NCBI RefSeq assembly: GCF_022788715.1
Contig: NZ_CP085167.1
Location: 186,001-250,000, forward strand
Length of the DNA stretch: 64,000 bases
Direction: 5' to 3'
DNA from: Sulfitobacter sp. DSM 110093
GTDB taxonomy: Bacteria > Pseudomonadota > Alphaproteobacteria > Rhodobacterales > Rhodobacteraceae
The notes beneath the pieces were generated by a model, which ran no database searches, was not told the DNA's origin, and worked only from the letters and a program-made list of their open reading frames with translations. Positions 9,472 through 19,103 of this stretch are shown here, piece after piece; the stretch's first letter is position 1, and every line of letters begins with the position of its first letter. A program made the position numbers and the translations under genes.

Positions 9472-10410
9472 TCACGCCTTGGGATCGGTGACAGACCGTG
9501 CTTTGCCGCGTTCCATCCCCAGCTGCCGCTCGCGCCAGATCACCAGCGCGCCCGCGCTGATCACCAGCGCCGCGCCCGCCAGCATCATCATCGTCGGCAG
9601 TTCTGCGAAAAAGACATAGCCCAGCACGATGGCAAAAAGCATCGAGGTATAGTCATAGGGCGCGAGCATTGAAGCCGAGCCAAAACGATAGGCCGAGGTG
9701 ATCAAAATTTGCGCCACCCCGCCGATCAACCCGGCGAGAACCAGCAGGCCGAAGGTTTGCAGGTCGGGCATTACCCAGCCAAAGGGCAGGGTGAAAAGCG
9801 CCAGGATCGACGCGGTGGCCGAGAAATAGAACACGATCGCCGCCGTGTCTTCGTTCTGCACCAATTGCCGGATGTGAATCTGCACGAGGCTGCGCACCAT
9901 TGTCGCCATCAGGATCAGCAGCGCGCCAATGGTGGCCGTCTGCTCCATCGTGCCGATGTTGGTAAAACGCGGCCAAAGGATGATCATCACCCCGACCAGC
10001 CCGATCGCCACGGCACTCACGCGGATCAGGCGGATTTTTTCACCCAGCAACACGGCGGCGAGGATGACGGTAAAGATCGGTGTGGCAAAGCCGATGGCGG
10101 TGACCTCGGGCAGGGGCAGCAGGCCAAGGCCGGTAAAGGTCAGCCCCATCGCCGTGGTGCCGAACAGCCCGCGCCAGACATGGCCCATCGGGTTTTGCGT
10201 CTTCAGCCCGCTTTTCAATTTACCGCGTTGCGCCAGCCAGATCAGGATCACCGGAATGGCAAAGAAGGATCGAAAGAAGACAGACTCGCCCGCTGGCACG
10301 TCGTCGGCCAGCGATTTGATGATCGCAGACATGCAGGTGAAAAGCAGGATCGCCGTGATCTTCAGCCCGACGCCAAGGGCGGGGCGGGCGGAGAAATCAT
10401 CGACTTTCAT
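9472..10410 (-). CDS. EamA/DMT-family transporter (RhaT-like permease)
   Basis: A 312-aa inner-membrane protein with about ten predicted transmembrane helices arranged as two EamA repeats. Examples are ILLFTCMSAIIKSLADDVP at the start of repeat one and ILITSAYRFGSASMLAPYDY in repeat two. GFATPIFTVILAAVLLGEKI is the typical fourth-helix motif of these metabolite exporters. The family exports small metabolites, amino acids or drugs, and the substrate cannot be deduced. It ends 71 bp upstream of cobO and starts 11 bp after aroC, so it may be co-transcribed with aroC. Confidence 0.85.
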   Translation of the reverse strand: MKVDDFSARPALGVGLKITAILLFTCMSAIIKSLADDVPAGESVFFRSFFAIPVILIWLAQRGKLKSGLKTQNPMGHVWRGLFGTTAMGLTFTGLGLLPLPEVTAIGFATPIFTVILAAVLLGEKIRLIRVSAVAIGLVGVMIILWPRFTNIGTMEQTATIGALLILMATMVRSLVQIHIRQLVQNEDTAAIVFYFSATASILALFTLPFGWVMPDLQTFGLLVLAGLIGGVAQILITSAYRFGSASMLAPYDYTSMLFAIVLGYVFFAELPTMMMLAGAALVISAGALVIWRERQLGMERGKARSVTDPKA

Positions 10411-10420
10411 ACTCTGGTCC

Positions 10421-11530
10421 TCATGCTTCGGGGCCGATCCGCCCGCGATTGGTGCCGATCTGCCCGCGGTGCAGCAGCAGGTGATCCAGCAGCACGCAGG
10501 CCATCATCGCCTCGCCCACCGGCACGGCGCGAATGCCGACGCAAGGATCATGGCGGCCCTTGGTGATGATCTCGGTCTCTTCGCCTTGTTTGGTGATGGT
10601 GCGCCGCGTGGTCAGGATGCTTGAGGTCGGCTTCACCGCGAAACGCACCACGACATCCTGCCCGGTGCTGATCCCGCCCAAGATACCGCCCGCATGGTTG
10701 GAGGAATACTCCGGCCCCTCTGGCCCCATGGTGATCTCATCCGCGTTCAGCTCGCCGGTCAGCATCGCAGCTGACATTCCTTCGCCGATTTCCACGCCTT
10801 TGACGGCATTGATGCTCATCATCGCGGCGGCCAGATCGGTGTCGAGCTTGCCATAGACCGGCGCGCCAATGCCCGCAGGCACGCCGCGCGCGGTGACTTC
10901 GATGATCGCACCCACGCTGCTGCCCGATTTGCGCAGCCCGTCGAGGTACTCGGCCCAGTCGCCTGCCGCCTTGGCGTCGGGCACCCAAAACGGGTTCTGG
11001 TCGATCTGGTCCCAGTCAAAGGCATCCCGGTCGATCTTATGCGGACCCATCTGCACCATATAGCCGGTGATCTGCAGGTTCGGGGCCAGCACCTTGATAG
11101 CCTCACGCGCCAGTCCACCCGCCGCCACCCGCGCCGCCGTTTCACGGGCCGAGGAACGCCCACCTCCGCGATAGTCACGGATGCCGTATTTCTGGAAATA
11201 GGTGATGTCGGCATGACCGGGGCGGAACTTGTCTTTGATGTCGCCGTAGTCTTTCGAGCGTTGATCGGTGTTTTCGATCATCAACTGGATCGGCGTGCCG
11301 GTGGTGACCCCTTCGAAGGTGCCCGACAGGATCCGTACCTCATCCGCCTCACGCCGCTGCGTGGTGTATTTGTTCTGGCCCGGTTTACGCTTGTCCAGCC
11401 ACTGTTGGATCATGCCCTCGTCAATCGGCACGCCGGGGGGGCATCCGTCGATGGTCGCACCAAGGGCGGGCCCGTGGCTCTCGCCCCATGTGGTGACCCG
11501 GTAAAGATGGCCAAAGCTGTTGATCGACAT
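10421..11530 (-). CDS. aroC: Chorismate synthase
   Basis: A 369-aa FMN-dependent enzyme that makes chorismate from EPSP, the last step of the shikimate pathway. The N-terminal signature [19 protein letters not shown], the central [20 protein letters not shown] and the C-terminal [17 protein letters not shown] are all intact. The start is the ATG at 11530. An upstream in-frame Met at 11599 would put 23 unrelated residues in front of the conserved N-terminus. It is divergent from the riboswitch-controlled thiBPQ operon. Confidence 0.97.
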   Translation of the reverse strand: MSINSFGHLYRVTTWGESHGPALGATIDGCPPGVPIDEGMIQQWLDKRKPGQNKYTTQRREADEVRILSGTFEGVTTGTPIQLMIENTDQRSKDYGDIKDKFRPGHADITYFQKYGIRDYRGGGRSSARETAARVAAGGLAREAIKVLAPNLQITGYMVQMGPHKIDRDAFDWDQIDQNPFWVPDAKAAGDWAEYLDGLRKSGSSVGAIIEVTARGVPAGIGAPVYGKLDTDLAAAMMSINAVKGVEIGEGMSAAMLTGELNADEITMGPEGPEYSSNHAGGILGGISTGQDVVVRFAVKPTSSILTTRRTITKQGEETEIITKGRHDPCVGIRAVPVGEAMMACVLLDHLLLHRGQIGTNRGRIGPEA

Positions 11531-11628
11531 GGGCGGACCTCCTGTTGTCAAACCCTTAGCCGGGGCAGCGCCCTGCCTCAAGGGGATTTGCCTTGCCAAT
11601 TGTGCAGGTCCGATCTACCCCTAACGCT

Positions 11629-11711
11629 ACCTCGGGGGGCCTTTGGGCTGAGATGTACGTGTTGTGCGGACCCGTTGAACCTGAACCGGTTAACACCGGC
11701 GGAGGGAAGGT
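11629..11711 (+). promoter_or_regulatory. TPP riboswitch (THI element) controlling thiBPQ
   Basis: The conserved THI-box pieces are present in order: GGGCTGAGAT (11645-11654), ACCCGTTGAACCTGAACC (11670-11687) and the closing ACACCGGCGGAGGGA (11693-11707). ACCT and AGGT ends can close helix P1. It lies 47 bp upstream of thiB, so thiamine pyrophosphate probably represses the importer, most likely by hiding the Shine-Dalgarno because no clear terminator stem follows. Confidence 0.96.
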
Positions 11712-11758
11712 CAGGACAGACATCCACCTTTTACCTTTCGCCGCAAAAGGAGGATGCA

Positions 11759-12742
11759 ATGAAGTATCTTACACTTGCTGCGGGCGTCTTGGGCGCATCG
11801 GCTGCATGGGCCGAAACGCCTGAATTGACGGTCTATACCTACGACAGTTTCGTCACCGAATGGGGCCCTGGCCCGGCGATCGAAGAGGGGTTCGAGGCAG
11901 AATGCGGCTGCGACCTGAAATTCGTCGGCATGGGCGATGGCGCGGCACTGCTGGCGCGGCTCAAGCTTGAGGGCGCACGCTCTGACGCGGATATCGTGCT
12001 GGGGCTCGACACCAGCCTTGTCGCGGCGGCGAAGGAGACTGAGCTGTTCGCGCCGAGCGGGTTGCAGGCTGACTATGATCTGCCGATCACTTGGGAAGAT
12101 GAGGTATTCGTCCCCTACGACTGGGGCTATTTCGCCTTTGTGCATGGCGCGGACCTTTCCGCGCCCGCGCCCACTGACTTCAAAGCGCTGGCCGAGAGTG
12201 ATCTGAAGATCGTCATTCAAGACCCGCGCTCCTCAACCCCCGGTCTGGGTCTGTTGATGTGGGTCAAAGCGGCTTATGGCGATGAAGCGCCCGACGTTTG
12301 GGCAGGGCTGGCGGATAACGTCGTGACCGTCACCAAGGGCTGGTCCGAGGCTTACGGCCTGTTCCTCGAAGGCGAGGCCGACATGGTGCTGAGCTACACG
12401 ACATCCCCCGCCTATCACCTGATCGCAGAGGAGGACGACAGCAAGACAGCCGCGCTGTTTGACGAAGGCCACTACATGCAGATCGAAGTGGCAGGGAAGC
12501 TTGCGGGGTCGGATCAGCCGGATCTGGCGGATCGGTTTTTGCAATACCTCGTTTCTGATGCCGCGCAATCGGTGCTGCCGACGACCAACTGGATGTACCC
12601 CGCCGTGACGCCCGAAGGCGGTCTGCCCGAAGGGTTTGAGGGCATGATCCAGCCCGGCAAGGCGCTGTTGGTGCCGAACGGCGACGTTCCCGCGCTCCGT
12701 GAAGAGGCTTTGGACGAATGGCTGACCGCGCTGTCGCGTTAA
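11759..12742 (+). CDS. thiB: Thiamine ABC transporter periplasmic binding protein
   Basis: A 327-aa secreted binding protein that captures thiamine/TPP for ThiPQ. It has a signal peptide (MKYLTLAAGVLGASAAWA, cleaved before ETPELTVYTY). The mature start LTVYTYDSFVTEWGPGPAI and the block DIVLGLDTSL are typical of ThiB. The ATG at 11759 follows an AAGGAGG ribosome site and matches the signal peptide; a much longer open frame upstream runs through the riboswitch and is not real. Its last 25 bases overlap thiP. Confidence 0.95.
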   Translation: MKYLTLAAGVLGASAAWAETPELTVYTYDSFVTEWGPGPAIEEGFEAECGCDLKFVGMGDGAALLARLKLEGARSDADIVLGLDTSLVAAAKETELFAPSGLQADYDLPITWEDEVFVPYDWGYFAFVHGADLSAPAPTDFKALAESDLKIVIQDPRSSTPGLGLLMWVKAAYGDEAPDVWAGLADNVVTVTKGWSEAYGLFLEGEADMVLSYTTSPAYHLIAEEDDSKTAALFDEGHYMQIEVAGKLAGSDQPDLADRFLQYLVSDAAQSVLPTTNWMYPAVTPEGGLPEGFEGMIQPGKALLVPNGDVPALREEALDEWLTALSR

Positions 12743-14274
12743 GCGGCAAGACGGGGCTTTTCGCCGCCGCACTGGTCGCGGGGCTGATCCTTGCCGCCTT
12801 GGTCGCTGTCTTCACGGCAGCCGATGTGGGTGCGGGGCTTGGTCCGGCGGATTGGGCGGCGGTGCGGTTTACCGCGACGCAGGCAGTCTGGTCAGCAGTG
12901 CTCTCGGTGCTGCTGGCCGTGCCGGTGGCGCGGGCGCTGGCGCGGCGGCGGTTTTGGGGGCGCGGGGCGCTGATCACCCTGCTCGGCGCGCCGTTTATTC
13001 TGCCGGTGATCGTGGCGGTGTTGGGGCTGCTGACGGTCTTTGGCCGCTCGGGCGTGCTGAACCAATTTGGCGCGGCGCTTGGCCTGCCGCCCGTGTCGAT
13101 CTACGGGCTGCATGGCGTCGTTTTGGCCCATGTTTTCTTTAATCTTCCGCTGGCGACACGGCTTTTGTTGCAAGGCTGGCAGGGCATCCCGTCCGAGCGG
13201 TTTCGACTGGCCGGGCAGCTGCAGATGACGCCGCGGGCGCTGTTTCTGGCACTGGAATGGCCGATGCTGCGGCAAGTTTTACCCGGCGTGGCGGCGCTGA
13301 TCTTCGTGATTTGTCTGACCAGTTTTGCCGTGGCGCTGACATTGGGCGGCGGGCCACGTGCGACGACGATTGAACTGGCGATCTATCAGGCATTTCGGTT
13401 TGATTTTGACCTTGGGCGGGCGGCGCTTTTGTCAGTGGTGCAGCTTGTTCTGGCTGGCGCTGCGGCGGTTGCGGCGCTTTGGCTGATCCCGCCGATCAGC
13501 ATGGGCGGCGGGTTGGACCGCCCCCTGCGCCGCTGGGATGCGCTGGGCGGAGGGCAACGGGTGTTGGACGGGGGCGTGATTACGGTTGCCGCCTTGTTTT
13601 TACTGCTGCCGCTGGGGGCCGTAGTGCTGCGCGGATTGGTAGGTTTGGGGCAACTGCCGCCTTCAGTGTGGCAAGCTACATTGAACAGCATTCTGGTGGC
13701 GGGCCTCAGCGTGATGGTACTCGCCGCACTGGCCCTGCCGATGGCAGGTTGGATCGCCACCCGGCGGCGCGGCGGGGTTGAGGCGATTGGCCTGATGGGG
13801 CTGGCCGCCTCGCCGCTGATGATCGGCACGGGCTGGTTCATTCTGATTAACCCAGTGCTTGACCCGGCGCGGCTGAGCCTCCCCGTTACGGCCCTCGTGA
13901 ACGCGCTGATGGCGTTGCCCTTCGTGCTGCGCATTCTGGTGCCGCGCCTGCGCGAGACGTTGCAGGATTATGGCCCGCTGACGCAGACCCTCGGCATGAA
14001 TGGTTGGGCGCTTTGGCGTCTGTTGGTCCTGCCGCGCTTGCGCCCGCAGCTGGGCTTTGCCGCCGGACTGACCGGGGCGCTTTCGGTGGGTGACCTCGGC
14101 GTGATCGCGCTGTTCGCCGATCAGGACCGTGCGACGCTGCCCTTGCAAATGTACCGTCTGATGGGCGCTTACCGGATGGAGGCCGCGGCGGGCGCGGCGC
14201 TGCTTCTGCTGATCTTGGCGCTGGCGGTGTTTTTCATCTGCGACAAATGGGGGCGCTGGCATGCTGACGCTTGA
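12718..14274 (+). CDS. thiP: Thiamine ABC transporter permease ThiP
   Basis: A 518-aa permease with two fused membrane domains and roughly twelve transmembrane helices. Each half carries an EAA-type loop that contacts the ATPase: FRLAGQLQMTPRALFLALEW in the first half and QTLGMNGWALWRLLVLPRLR in the second. This tandem architecture is the ThiP/AfuB type. It lies between the binding protein and the ATPase, overlapping both (25 bp with thiB, 14 bp with thiQ), so the three proteins are translationally coupled. Confidence 0.94.
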   Translation: MADRAVALSGKTGLFAAALVAGLILAALVAVFTAADVGAGLGPADWAAVRFTATQAVWSAVLSVLLAVPVARALARRRFWGRGALITLLGAPFILPVIVAVLGLLTVFGRSGVLNQFGAALGLPPVSIYGLHGVVLAHVFFNLPLATRLLLQGWQGIPSERFRLAGQLQMTPRALFLALEWPMLRQVLPGVAALIFVICLTSFAVALTLGGGPRATTIELAIYQAFRFDFDLGRAALLSVVQLVLAGAAAVAALWLIPPISMGGGLDRPLRRWDALGGGQRVLDGGVITVAALFLLLPLGAVVLRGLVGLGQLPPSVWQATLNSILVAGLSVMVLAALALPMAGWIATRRRGGVEAIGLMGLAASPLMIGTGWFILINPVLDPARLSLPVTALVNALMALPFVLRILVPRLRETLQDYGPLTQTLGMNGWALWRLLVLPRLRPQLGFAAGLTGALSVGDLGVIALFADQDRATLPLQMYRLMGAYRMEAAAGAALLLLILALAVFFICDKWGRWHADA

Positions 14275-14953
14275 GGGAATGCGCATCGAGCGGGGCGATT
14301 TCAGCCTCTCTGCCGATATGACGCTCGCACCGGGGCGCAGCTACGCCGTGATCGGTCCCTCCGGGTCGGGCAAGTCGACGTTGTTGGCGGCGATTTGCGG
14401 TTTTGTGCCAGTGGCGGCGGGGCGGTTGTTGCGGGAGGGGGTGGAGATCACGGATCAACATCCCGGCCAGCGCGGCATGACGATGCTGTTTCAAGATAAT
14501 AACCTGTTTCCCCATCTCACCGTGCGTCAGAACGTCGGGCTTGGTCTGCGCCCCGACCTTCGTCTGAAGGCGGCGGATCGAGAGGCGATTGATGCCGCCC
14601 TCTCGCGGGTGGGGCTGAGCGATCACGCCGCCAAACGCCCCGGCGCTTTGTCCGGTGGCCAGCAAAGCCGCGTGGCGCTGGCGCGGGTGCTGGTGCAGGC
14701 GCGGCCTTGGGTGTTGTTGGATGAACCTTTTGCCGCGCTCGGCCCCGCGTTGAGGGTCGAGATGCTGGACTTGGTCCAAGACCTCGCCCGAGAGACTGGG
14801 GCGGGGCTGATCATGGTGACCCATGCGCCGGATGACGTGCGCCGCATCGCGGATGAGGTGATCTTTGTCGAAGGCGGGCGTGCCCATGCGCCGGGGCCGG
14901 CGGCGGAATTGCTCGACAACCCGCCACCGGCCTTGCGTGCCTATCTGGGCTAG
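14261..14953 (+). CDS. thiQ: Thiamine ABC transporter ATPase ThiQ
   Basis: A 230-aa ABC ATPase. Walker A is GPSGSGKSTLL, the Q-loop is LFQDNNLFPHLTV, the signature is LSGGQQSRVALARVL, Walker B is WVLLDEPFAAL, and the switch His is in MVTHAPDD. The NNLF after the Q-loop and the short length are typical of ThiQ. It energises thiamine uptake with ThiB and ThiP. Its stop codon overlaps the convergent ribH2 stop by 4 bp. Confidence 0.95.
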   Translation: MLTLEGMRIERGDFSLSADMTLAPGRSYAVIGPSGSGKSTLLAAICGFVPVAAGRLLREGVEITDQHPGQRGMTMLFQDNNLFPHLTVRQNVGLGLRPDLRLKAADREAIDAALSRVGLSDHAAKRPGALSGGQQSRVALARVLVQARPWVLLDEPFAALGPALRVEMLDLVQDLARETGAGLIMVTHAPDDVRRIADEVIFVEGGRAHAPGPAAELLDNPPPALRAYLG

Positions 14954-15432
14954 GCTGCGGAAATTTTTGAAATTTCCGGGGCGTTTTCTTTTGAAGAAAA
15001 CACCTCCAGCGCTTGGGTCATGCCAAGCGCGGCTTGCGCGGCCTCGCGCCCTTTGGTCACGAAATGCTCGCGGTAGATCGCGTTGTGATGGTCGGTTTCC
15101 TGATAGTGATGCGGGGTCAGCGAGACTGACAGCACCGGAAGGTCGCAGTCCAGCCCCACGCGCATCAGCCCATCGACAACCGTCTGGGCCACGAAGTCAT
15201 GACGGTAGATACCGCCATCCACCACGAAGGCCGCACAGATCACGGCGTCATAGCGCCCCGTCTTGGCCAAGCGCTGTGCCATAAGCGGCAATTCAAAGGC
15301 GCCGGGAACGGCAAAGCTGTCGACCTGCGCCGCGTCGATAACTTCGGTAAATCCGTCATAGGCGCGGTCGACGATATCCGCATGCCAACTTGCGCGCACA
15401 AAGGCGAAACGGGCGGAACGATCTTGTGTCAT
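14950..15432 (-). CDS. ribH2: 6,7-dimethyl-8-ribityllumazine synthase, RibH2 type
   Basis: A 160-aa lumazine synthase that condenses the pyrimidine and dihydroxybutanone phosphate precursors of riboflavin. FAFVRASWHADIVDRAYDGF at the N-terminus, PGAFELPLMAQRLA, and AAFVVDGGIYRHDFVAQTVV match the RibH2 group known from Brucella and Rhizobiales rather than the icosahedral RibH1 class. The start is the ATG at 15432; an extension to 15504 enters the leader. It is monocistronic behind an FMN riboswitch, as RibH2 commonly is in alphaproteobacteria. Confidence 0.93.
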   Translation of the reverse strand: MTQDRSARFAFVRASWHADIVDRAYDGFTEVIDAAQVDSFAVPGAFELPLMAQRLAKTGRYDAVICAAFVVDGGIYRHDFVAQTVVDGLMRVGLDCDLPVLSVSLTPHHYQETDHHNAIYREHFVTKGREAAQAALGMTQALEVFSSKENAPEISKISAA

Positions 15433-15512
15433 TGTGATCTCCTTTAGGTTCAGACACGTCCACCCAAGGCGATCACGAGCATAGGCAGGGCCAAGGCCCC
15501 ACATCTGTTCGC

Positions 15513-15643
15513 ATTCTCTTCCATCCGGACTGTGACCGTCGGCTCTGGAATCGCACCAGATCTGCTGACACCCCGTGGGGCCGCTCGCGGGCTTGCGGGA
15601 ACCGCTTACCGCCGGTGGGGAATTTCGCCCCGCCCTGAGAATG
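15513..15643 (-). promoter_or_regulatory. FMN riboswitch (RFN element) upstream of ribH2
   Basis: Read on the minus strand it has the conserved RFN pieces: TTCTCAGGGCGGGG at the 5' end, AAATTCCCCACCGGCGGTA, AGCCCGCGAGCG, GATTCCAGAGCCGACGGT, and AGTCCGGATGGAAGAGAA at the 3' end. It ends 80 bp before the ribH2 start. FMN binding is expected to turn ribH2 off. Confidence 0.97.
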
Positions 15644-15704
15644 ATGCTAGGTTGCCAAGTTGGGGAGGGCTCTGCAATACCAAAAGAAACGCGCAGGAGC
15701 CGTC

Positions 15705-16319
15705 ATGCATCCCAATCCGATCTACCGCAAAGAGGGCCGTGACCGGAACCTTGCCTTTGCCCGTGACACCGGCTTTGGTGTCTTGGCGATCAACGGGGCG
15801 GAAGGGCCACTGATGGCGCATGTACCCTTCATTCTGAACGCTGCCGGGGATTTGGCAGAGCTCCATCTGGTGCGCTCAAACTCCATCGCGCGGGCGCTGA
15901 AGGCCCCGCAGCCGGTGCGATTGGCGGTGACCGGGGCCGACAGCTATGTCTCGCCCGATTGGTACGGCATCGAAGACCAAGTGCCGACATGGAACTACGT
16001 CGCCGTGCATCTGACCGGGATGCTAGAGGCGCGCCCGGCAGAGGAACTGCCCGATCTGCTGGCGCGGCAATCGGCGGTCTATGAGGCGCGGCTGGCGCCC
16101 AAGACCCCGTGGAAGATGGACAAGATGACCCCCGAGGCGCGCGACAAGATGCTGCGTATGATCGTGCCCTGCCAGATCCGCGTCACTGGGATCGACGGCA
16201 CGTGGAAGCTGAGTCAGAACAAGGATGAGGCCGTGCGTCTGGCGGCGGCGGATCAGATGGCGGCGCATGGATTTGGGACGGAACCGGCGGTGGTGGCGGC
16301 CCTGATGCGCGGCGTTTGA
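15705..16319 (+). CDS. PaiB-like FMN-binding protein
   Basis: A 204-aa protein of the PaiB/FMN-binding negative transcriptional regulator family. Family landmarks are the N-terminal MHPNPIYRK, the flavin-site strand GPLMAHVPFIL, SYVSPDWYG-IEDQVPTWNY in the centre and WKLSQNKDEA near the C-terminus. The fold is a split-barrel flavin binder. B. subtilis PaiB represses sporulation and protease genes, but the role in proteobacteria is not established. The ATG at 15705 is preferred because the conserved domain starts there. It is divergent from ribH2, with the riboswitch between them. Confidence 0.87.
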   Translation: MHPNPIYRKEGRDRNLAFARDTGFGVLAINGAEGPLMAHVPFILNAAGDLAELHLVRSNSIARALKAPQPVRLAVTGADSYVSPDWYGIEDQVPTWNYVAVHLTGMLEARPAEELPDLLARQSAVYEARLAPKTPWKMDKMTPEARDKMLRMIVPCQIRVTGIDGTWKLSQNKDEAVRLAAADQMAAHGFGTEPAVVAALMRGV

Positions 16320-16379
16320 TCGCCGTTGCGTCTGGCTCTGCCCCGTTGAATAGTACGGTCAACCAAGGGGGGACTTCAC

Positions 16380-16988
16380 GTGAAACTATTCTATTCTCCA
16401 ACCTCGCCCTATGTCCGCAAGGTCATGGTGCTGCTGCATGAGACCGGGCAGCTTGATGATGTCGCGCTAGAGCCGACTTCGGGCACGCCGCTGGCCCCGG
16501 CTGAGGGCTTTGCCGCGCGCAACCCGTTGACCAAAGTGCCCGCGTTAGAGCGGCCAGACGGCTGCACGCTTTATGACAGCCGGGTGATCTGCGCCTATCT
16601 GGATGACCGCGCGGGGGCTGGGCTGTACCCCCAAGGCACAAGAAGGTGGGACACTTTGACGCTGGAGGCCACGGCGGACGGCATGCTCGATGCCGCGCTC
16701 GCCATGGTCTACGAAGGCAAGCTGCGCCCCGAAGACAAACGCATGCCCGAATGGGTCGAAGGCCAGTGGGGCAAGGTCGAACGGGCCTGTAAGGCGCTTA
16801 ACAATCAATGGGCGGCGCATTTGGCCGGGCCTTTGGATATGGGGCAGATCGCGCTTGGTTGCGCCTTGGGTTATGTCGATTTCCGCCATGGCGCGCGGGA
16901 TTGGCGGGCCGGAAACCCCGATCTGGCAGCTTGGTTCGATGCCTTTGATTCGCGTCCCGCAATGATGCATACGGTGCCGCCGCAGTAA
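16380..16988 (+). CDS. Glutathione S-transferase family protein
   Basis: A 202-aa protein with a GTG start. The N-terminal thioredoxin-like domain opens with KLFYSPTSPYVRKVMVLLHE, containing the Ser/Pro region of bacterial GSTs. NPLTKVPALERPDGCTLYDS holds the cis-Pro and glutathione-binding Asp-Ser. The C-terminal half is the all-helical domain. It probably conjugates or reduces electrophiles using glutathione; the substrate is unknown. It stands alone, 190 bp upstream of petA. Confidence 0.87.
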   Translation: MKLFYSPTSPYVRKVMVLLHETGQLDDVALEPTSGTPLAPAEGFAARNPLTKVPALERPDGCTLYDSRVICAYLDDRAGAGLYPQGTRRWDTLTLEATADGMLDAALAMVYEGKLRPEDKRMPEWVEGQWGKVERACKALNNQWAAHLAGPLDMGQIALGCALGYVDFRHGARDWRAGNPDLAAWFDAFDSRPAMMHTVPPQ

Positions 16989-17007
16989 TCGGGCCGTAAT
17001 GATATTG

Positions 17008-17038
17008 CCACAATCGCGGTATTTTTGCCGCGTTGTGG
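17008..17038. repeat. Inverted repeat between the GST gene and petA
   Basis: CCACAATCGCGG (17008-17019) and CCGCGTTGTGG (17028-17038) can form an 11-bp stem with one bulged base and an 8-nt loop. No T-run follows, so a classical terminator is unlikely. It may be a weak terminator for the GST or a regulatory site for the pet operon. Confidence 0.4.
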
Positions 17039-17178
17039 CGCGGTTGATCCAAGATGCGCGGCTTTGACATCTGGACGGGCGCGGTCCATCCCGGTAGATA
17101 GCGGCGAGAAGTCAGGTGGCAAGGTGACGCCACCCCTATGTCTGACGGCCAAATTTGGCCAAGAATTGGAGTAAACCC

Positions 17179-17739
17179 GTGTCCCAAGCAGAAGAACACG
17201 CAGGCACCCGGAGGGATTTCCTGTATTACGCGACAGCCGGTACAGGTGCCGTCGCCGTTGGTACCGCCGTCTGGCCGCTGGTCAACCAGATGAACCCCTC
17301 TGCCGACGTAAAGGCGCTGTCGTCCATCCGCGTGGATGTCTCCGGCGTTGATGCCGGGACGCAGTTGACCGTGAAATGGCTGGGCAAGCCCGTTTTCATT
17401 CGCCGCCGTACTGAGGCCGAGATCGAAGAGGCGAAAGCCGTCGACGTATCCAGCCTGCCGGACCCGGTTGCGCAAAACGCGAACCTTGGCAGCGACGTGC
17501 CTGCCACAGACGAAAACCGCGCATTGGACGAAACTGGCGAGTGGCTGGTTCAGATGGGCGTTTGTACACACCTCGGCTGCGTGCCGCTGGGTGATGCTGG
17601 CGACTTTGGCGGCTGGTTCTGCCCCTGCCACGGATCGCACTACGATACCGCGGGCCGCATCCGTAAAGGGCCGGCCCCACGCAACTTGCCGGTGCCTGTC
17701 GCCGAATTCGTGGACGAGTCCACGATTAAACTGGGTTAA
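17179..17739 (+). CDS. petA: Rieske iron-sulfur subunit of cytochrome bc1
   Basis: A 186-aa Rieske protein that carries electrons from ubiquinol to cytochrome c1 on the periplasmic side. The N-terminus ([20 protein letters not shown]) is a twin-arginine signal that stays as the membrane anchor. The [2Fe-2S] ligands are C129 and H131 in CTHLGC and C148 and H151 in CPCHGSHYD, with the disulfide Cys residues also present. I take the GTG at 17179, 7 bp after a GGAG, as start; it aligns with Rhodobacter PetA, and the TTG at 17155 does not. It is the first gene of petABC. Confidence 0.97.
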   Translation: MSQAEEHAGTRRDFLYYATAGTGAVAVGTAVWPLVNQMNPSADVKALSSIRVDVSGVDAGTQLTVKWLGKPVFIRRRTEAEIEEAKAVDVSSLPDPVAQNANLGSDVPATDENRALDETGEWLVQMGVCTHLGCVPLGDAGDFGGWFCPCHGSHYDTAGRIRKGPAPRNLPVPVAEFVDESTIKLG

Positions 17740-17754
17740 GGGAGCGGAAGAGAG

Positions 17755-19098
17755 ATGTCTGGAATTCCTCACGACCATTACGAGCCGAATTCGAACGGCG
17801 AAAAGTGGCTGCACCGCCGCCTTCCCATCGTTGGCCTGTTGTACGACACATTGATGATCCCCACGCCCAAGAACCTGAACTGGATGTGGATTTGGGGCAT
17901 CGTGCTGACTTTCTGTCTGGCACTGCAGATCATCACCGGCATCGTTTTGGTGATGCACTACACGCCGCATGTCGATCTGGCCTTTGCGTCTGTCGAACAC
18001 ATCATGCGTGACGTGAACGGCGGCTATATGATCCGCTACCTGCACATGAACGGCGCGTCACTGTTCTTTATCGCGGTCTATGCCCACATCTTCCGTGGTC
18101 TCTACTACGGGTCCTACAAAGCCCCGCGTGAGATCACATGGATTATCGGCATGTTGATCTATCTGTTGATGATGGCCACGGGCTTTATGGGCTACGTTCT
18201 GCCTTGGGGTCAGATGTCCTTCTGGGGTGCCACGGTTATTACCGGCCTCTTTGGCGCGATCCCCTTTATCGGCGAGGGTCTTCAGACCTTCCTGTTGGGT
18301 GGACCTGCCGTTGATAACGCGACACTGAACCGCTTCTTCTCGCTGCACTATCTGCTGCCCTTCGTGATTGCGGGTCTTGTGGTTCTCCACATCTGGGCCT
18401 TCCACACGACCGGCAACAACAACCCTACCGGGGTTGAAGTGCGCCGCACCTCCAAAGAAGACGCCAAGAAAGACACGCTGCCGTTCTGGCCCTACTTCGT
18501 GATCAAGGACTTGTTCGCGTTGGCGGTTATCTTGACAGTGTTCTTCGCGGTTGTTGGCTTTATGCCAAACTACCTTGGCCACCCTGACAACTATATCGAA
18601 GCCAACGCTCTGGCGACGCCTGCGCACATCGTGCCGGAATGGTACTTCTTGCCCTTCTATGCGATCTTGCGGGCCTTCACCTCCGAGGTTTGGGTTGTCC
18701 AAATCGCGTCCTTCGTGACCGGCGGCATCATCGACGCCAAGTTCTTTGGCGTGTTGGCGATGTTCGGGGCAATTGCTGTCATGGCGCTGGTGCCTTGGCT
18801 GGACACATCCTCTGTACGGTCGGGCCGGTATCGCCCGATGTTCAAATGGTGGTTCGCCCTGCTGGTGATCGACTTCTTTGCCCTGATGTGGCTGGGTGCG
18901 ATGCCCGCAGAAGAGCCTTATGCGAGCTTCTCATTGATCGCATCGGCCTACTGGTTCGCCTACTTCCTCGTCATCCTGCCCCTCTTGGGCGTGATCGAGA
19001 AGCCGCTGGCGCAGCCTGAAACCATCGAAGCCGACTTTGACGCGCATTATGCGCCCAAGGCAGGCGGTACCAAGACGCTTGTGAACCCGGCGGAATAA
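17755..19098 (+). CDS. petB: Cytochrome b subunit of the bc1 complex
   Basis: A 447-aa integral membrane protein with eight helices that holds hemes bL and bH and both quinone sites. Heme ligands H97, H111, H198 and H212 are all present at the same numbers as in Rhodobacter capsulatus. The Qo-site PEWY motif is at residues 294-297. The length is that of full bacterial cytochrome b, not the split b6f form. It starts 15 bp after petA and ends 5 bp before petC. Confidence 0.98.
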   Translation: MSGIPHDHYEPNSNGEKWLHRRLPIVGLLYDTLMIPTPKNLNWMWIWGIVLTFCLALQIITGIVLVMHYTPHVDLAFASVEHIMRDVNGGYMIRYLHMNGASLFFIAVYAHIFRGLYYGSYKAPREITWIIGMLIYLLMMATGFMGYVLPWGQMSFWGATVITGLFGAIPFIGEGLQTFLLGGPAVDNATLNRFFSLHYLLPFVIAGLVVLHIWAFHTTGNNNPTGVEVRRTSKEDAKKDTLPFWPYFVIKDLFALAVILTVFFAVVGFMPNYLGHPDNYIEANALATPAHIVPEWYFLPFYAILRAFTSEVWVVQIASFVTGGIIDAKFFGVLAMFGAIAVMALVPWLDTSSVRSGRYRPMFKWWFALLVIDFFALMWLGAMPAEEPYASFSLIASAYWFAYFLVILPLLGVIEKPLAQPETIEADFDAHYAPKAGGTKTLVNPAE

Positions 19099-19103
19099 GG
19101 ATC

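Noticed and set aside
9709..10566. 285-codon plus-strand frame opposite the EamA gene
   Set aside because: Antisense to a clear membrane transporter; the Gln/Arg/His-rich product is typical of reverse-read hydrophobic codons.
16798..18045. 415-codon minus-strand open frame opposite the GST and petA genes
   Set aside because: It is antisense to conserved petA/petB and a GST, its composition looks like shadow translation of GC-rich codons, and it has no recognisable domain.
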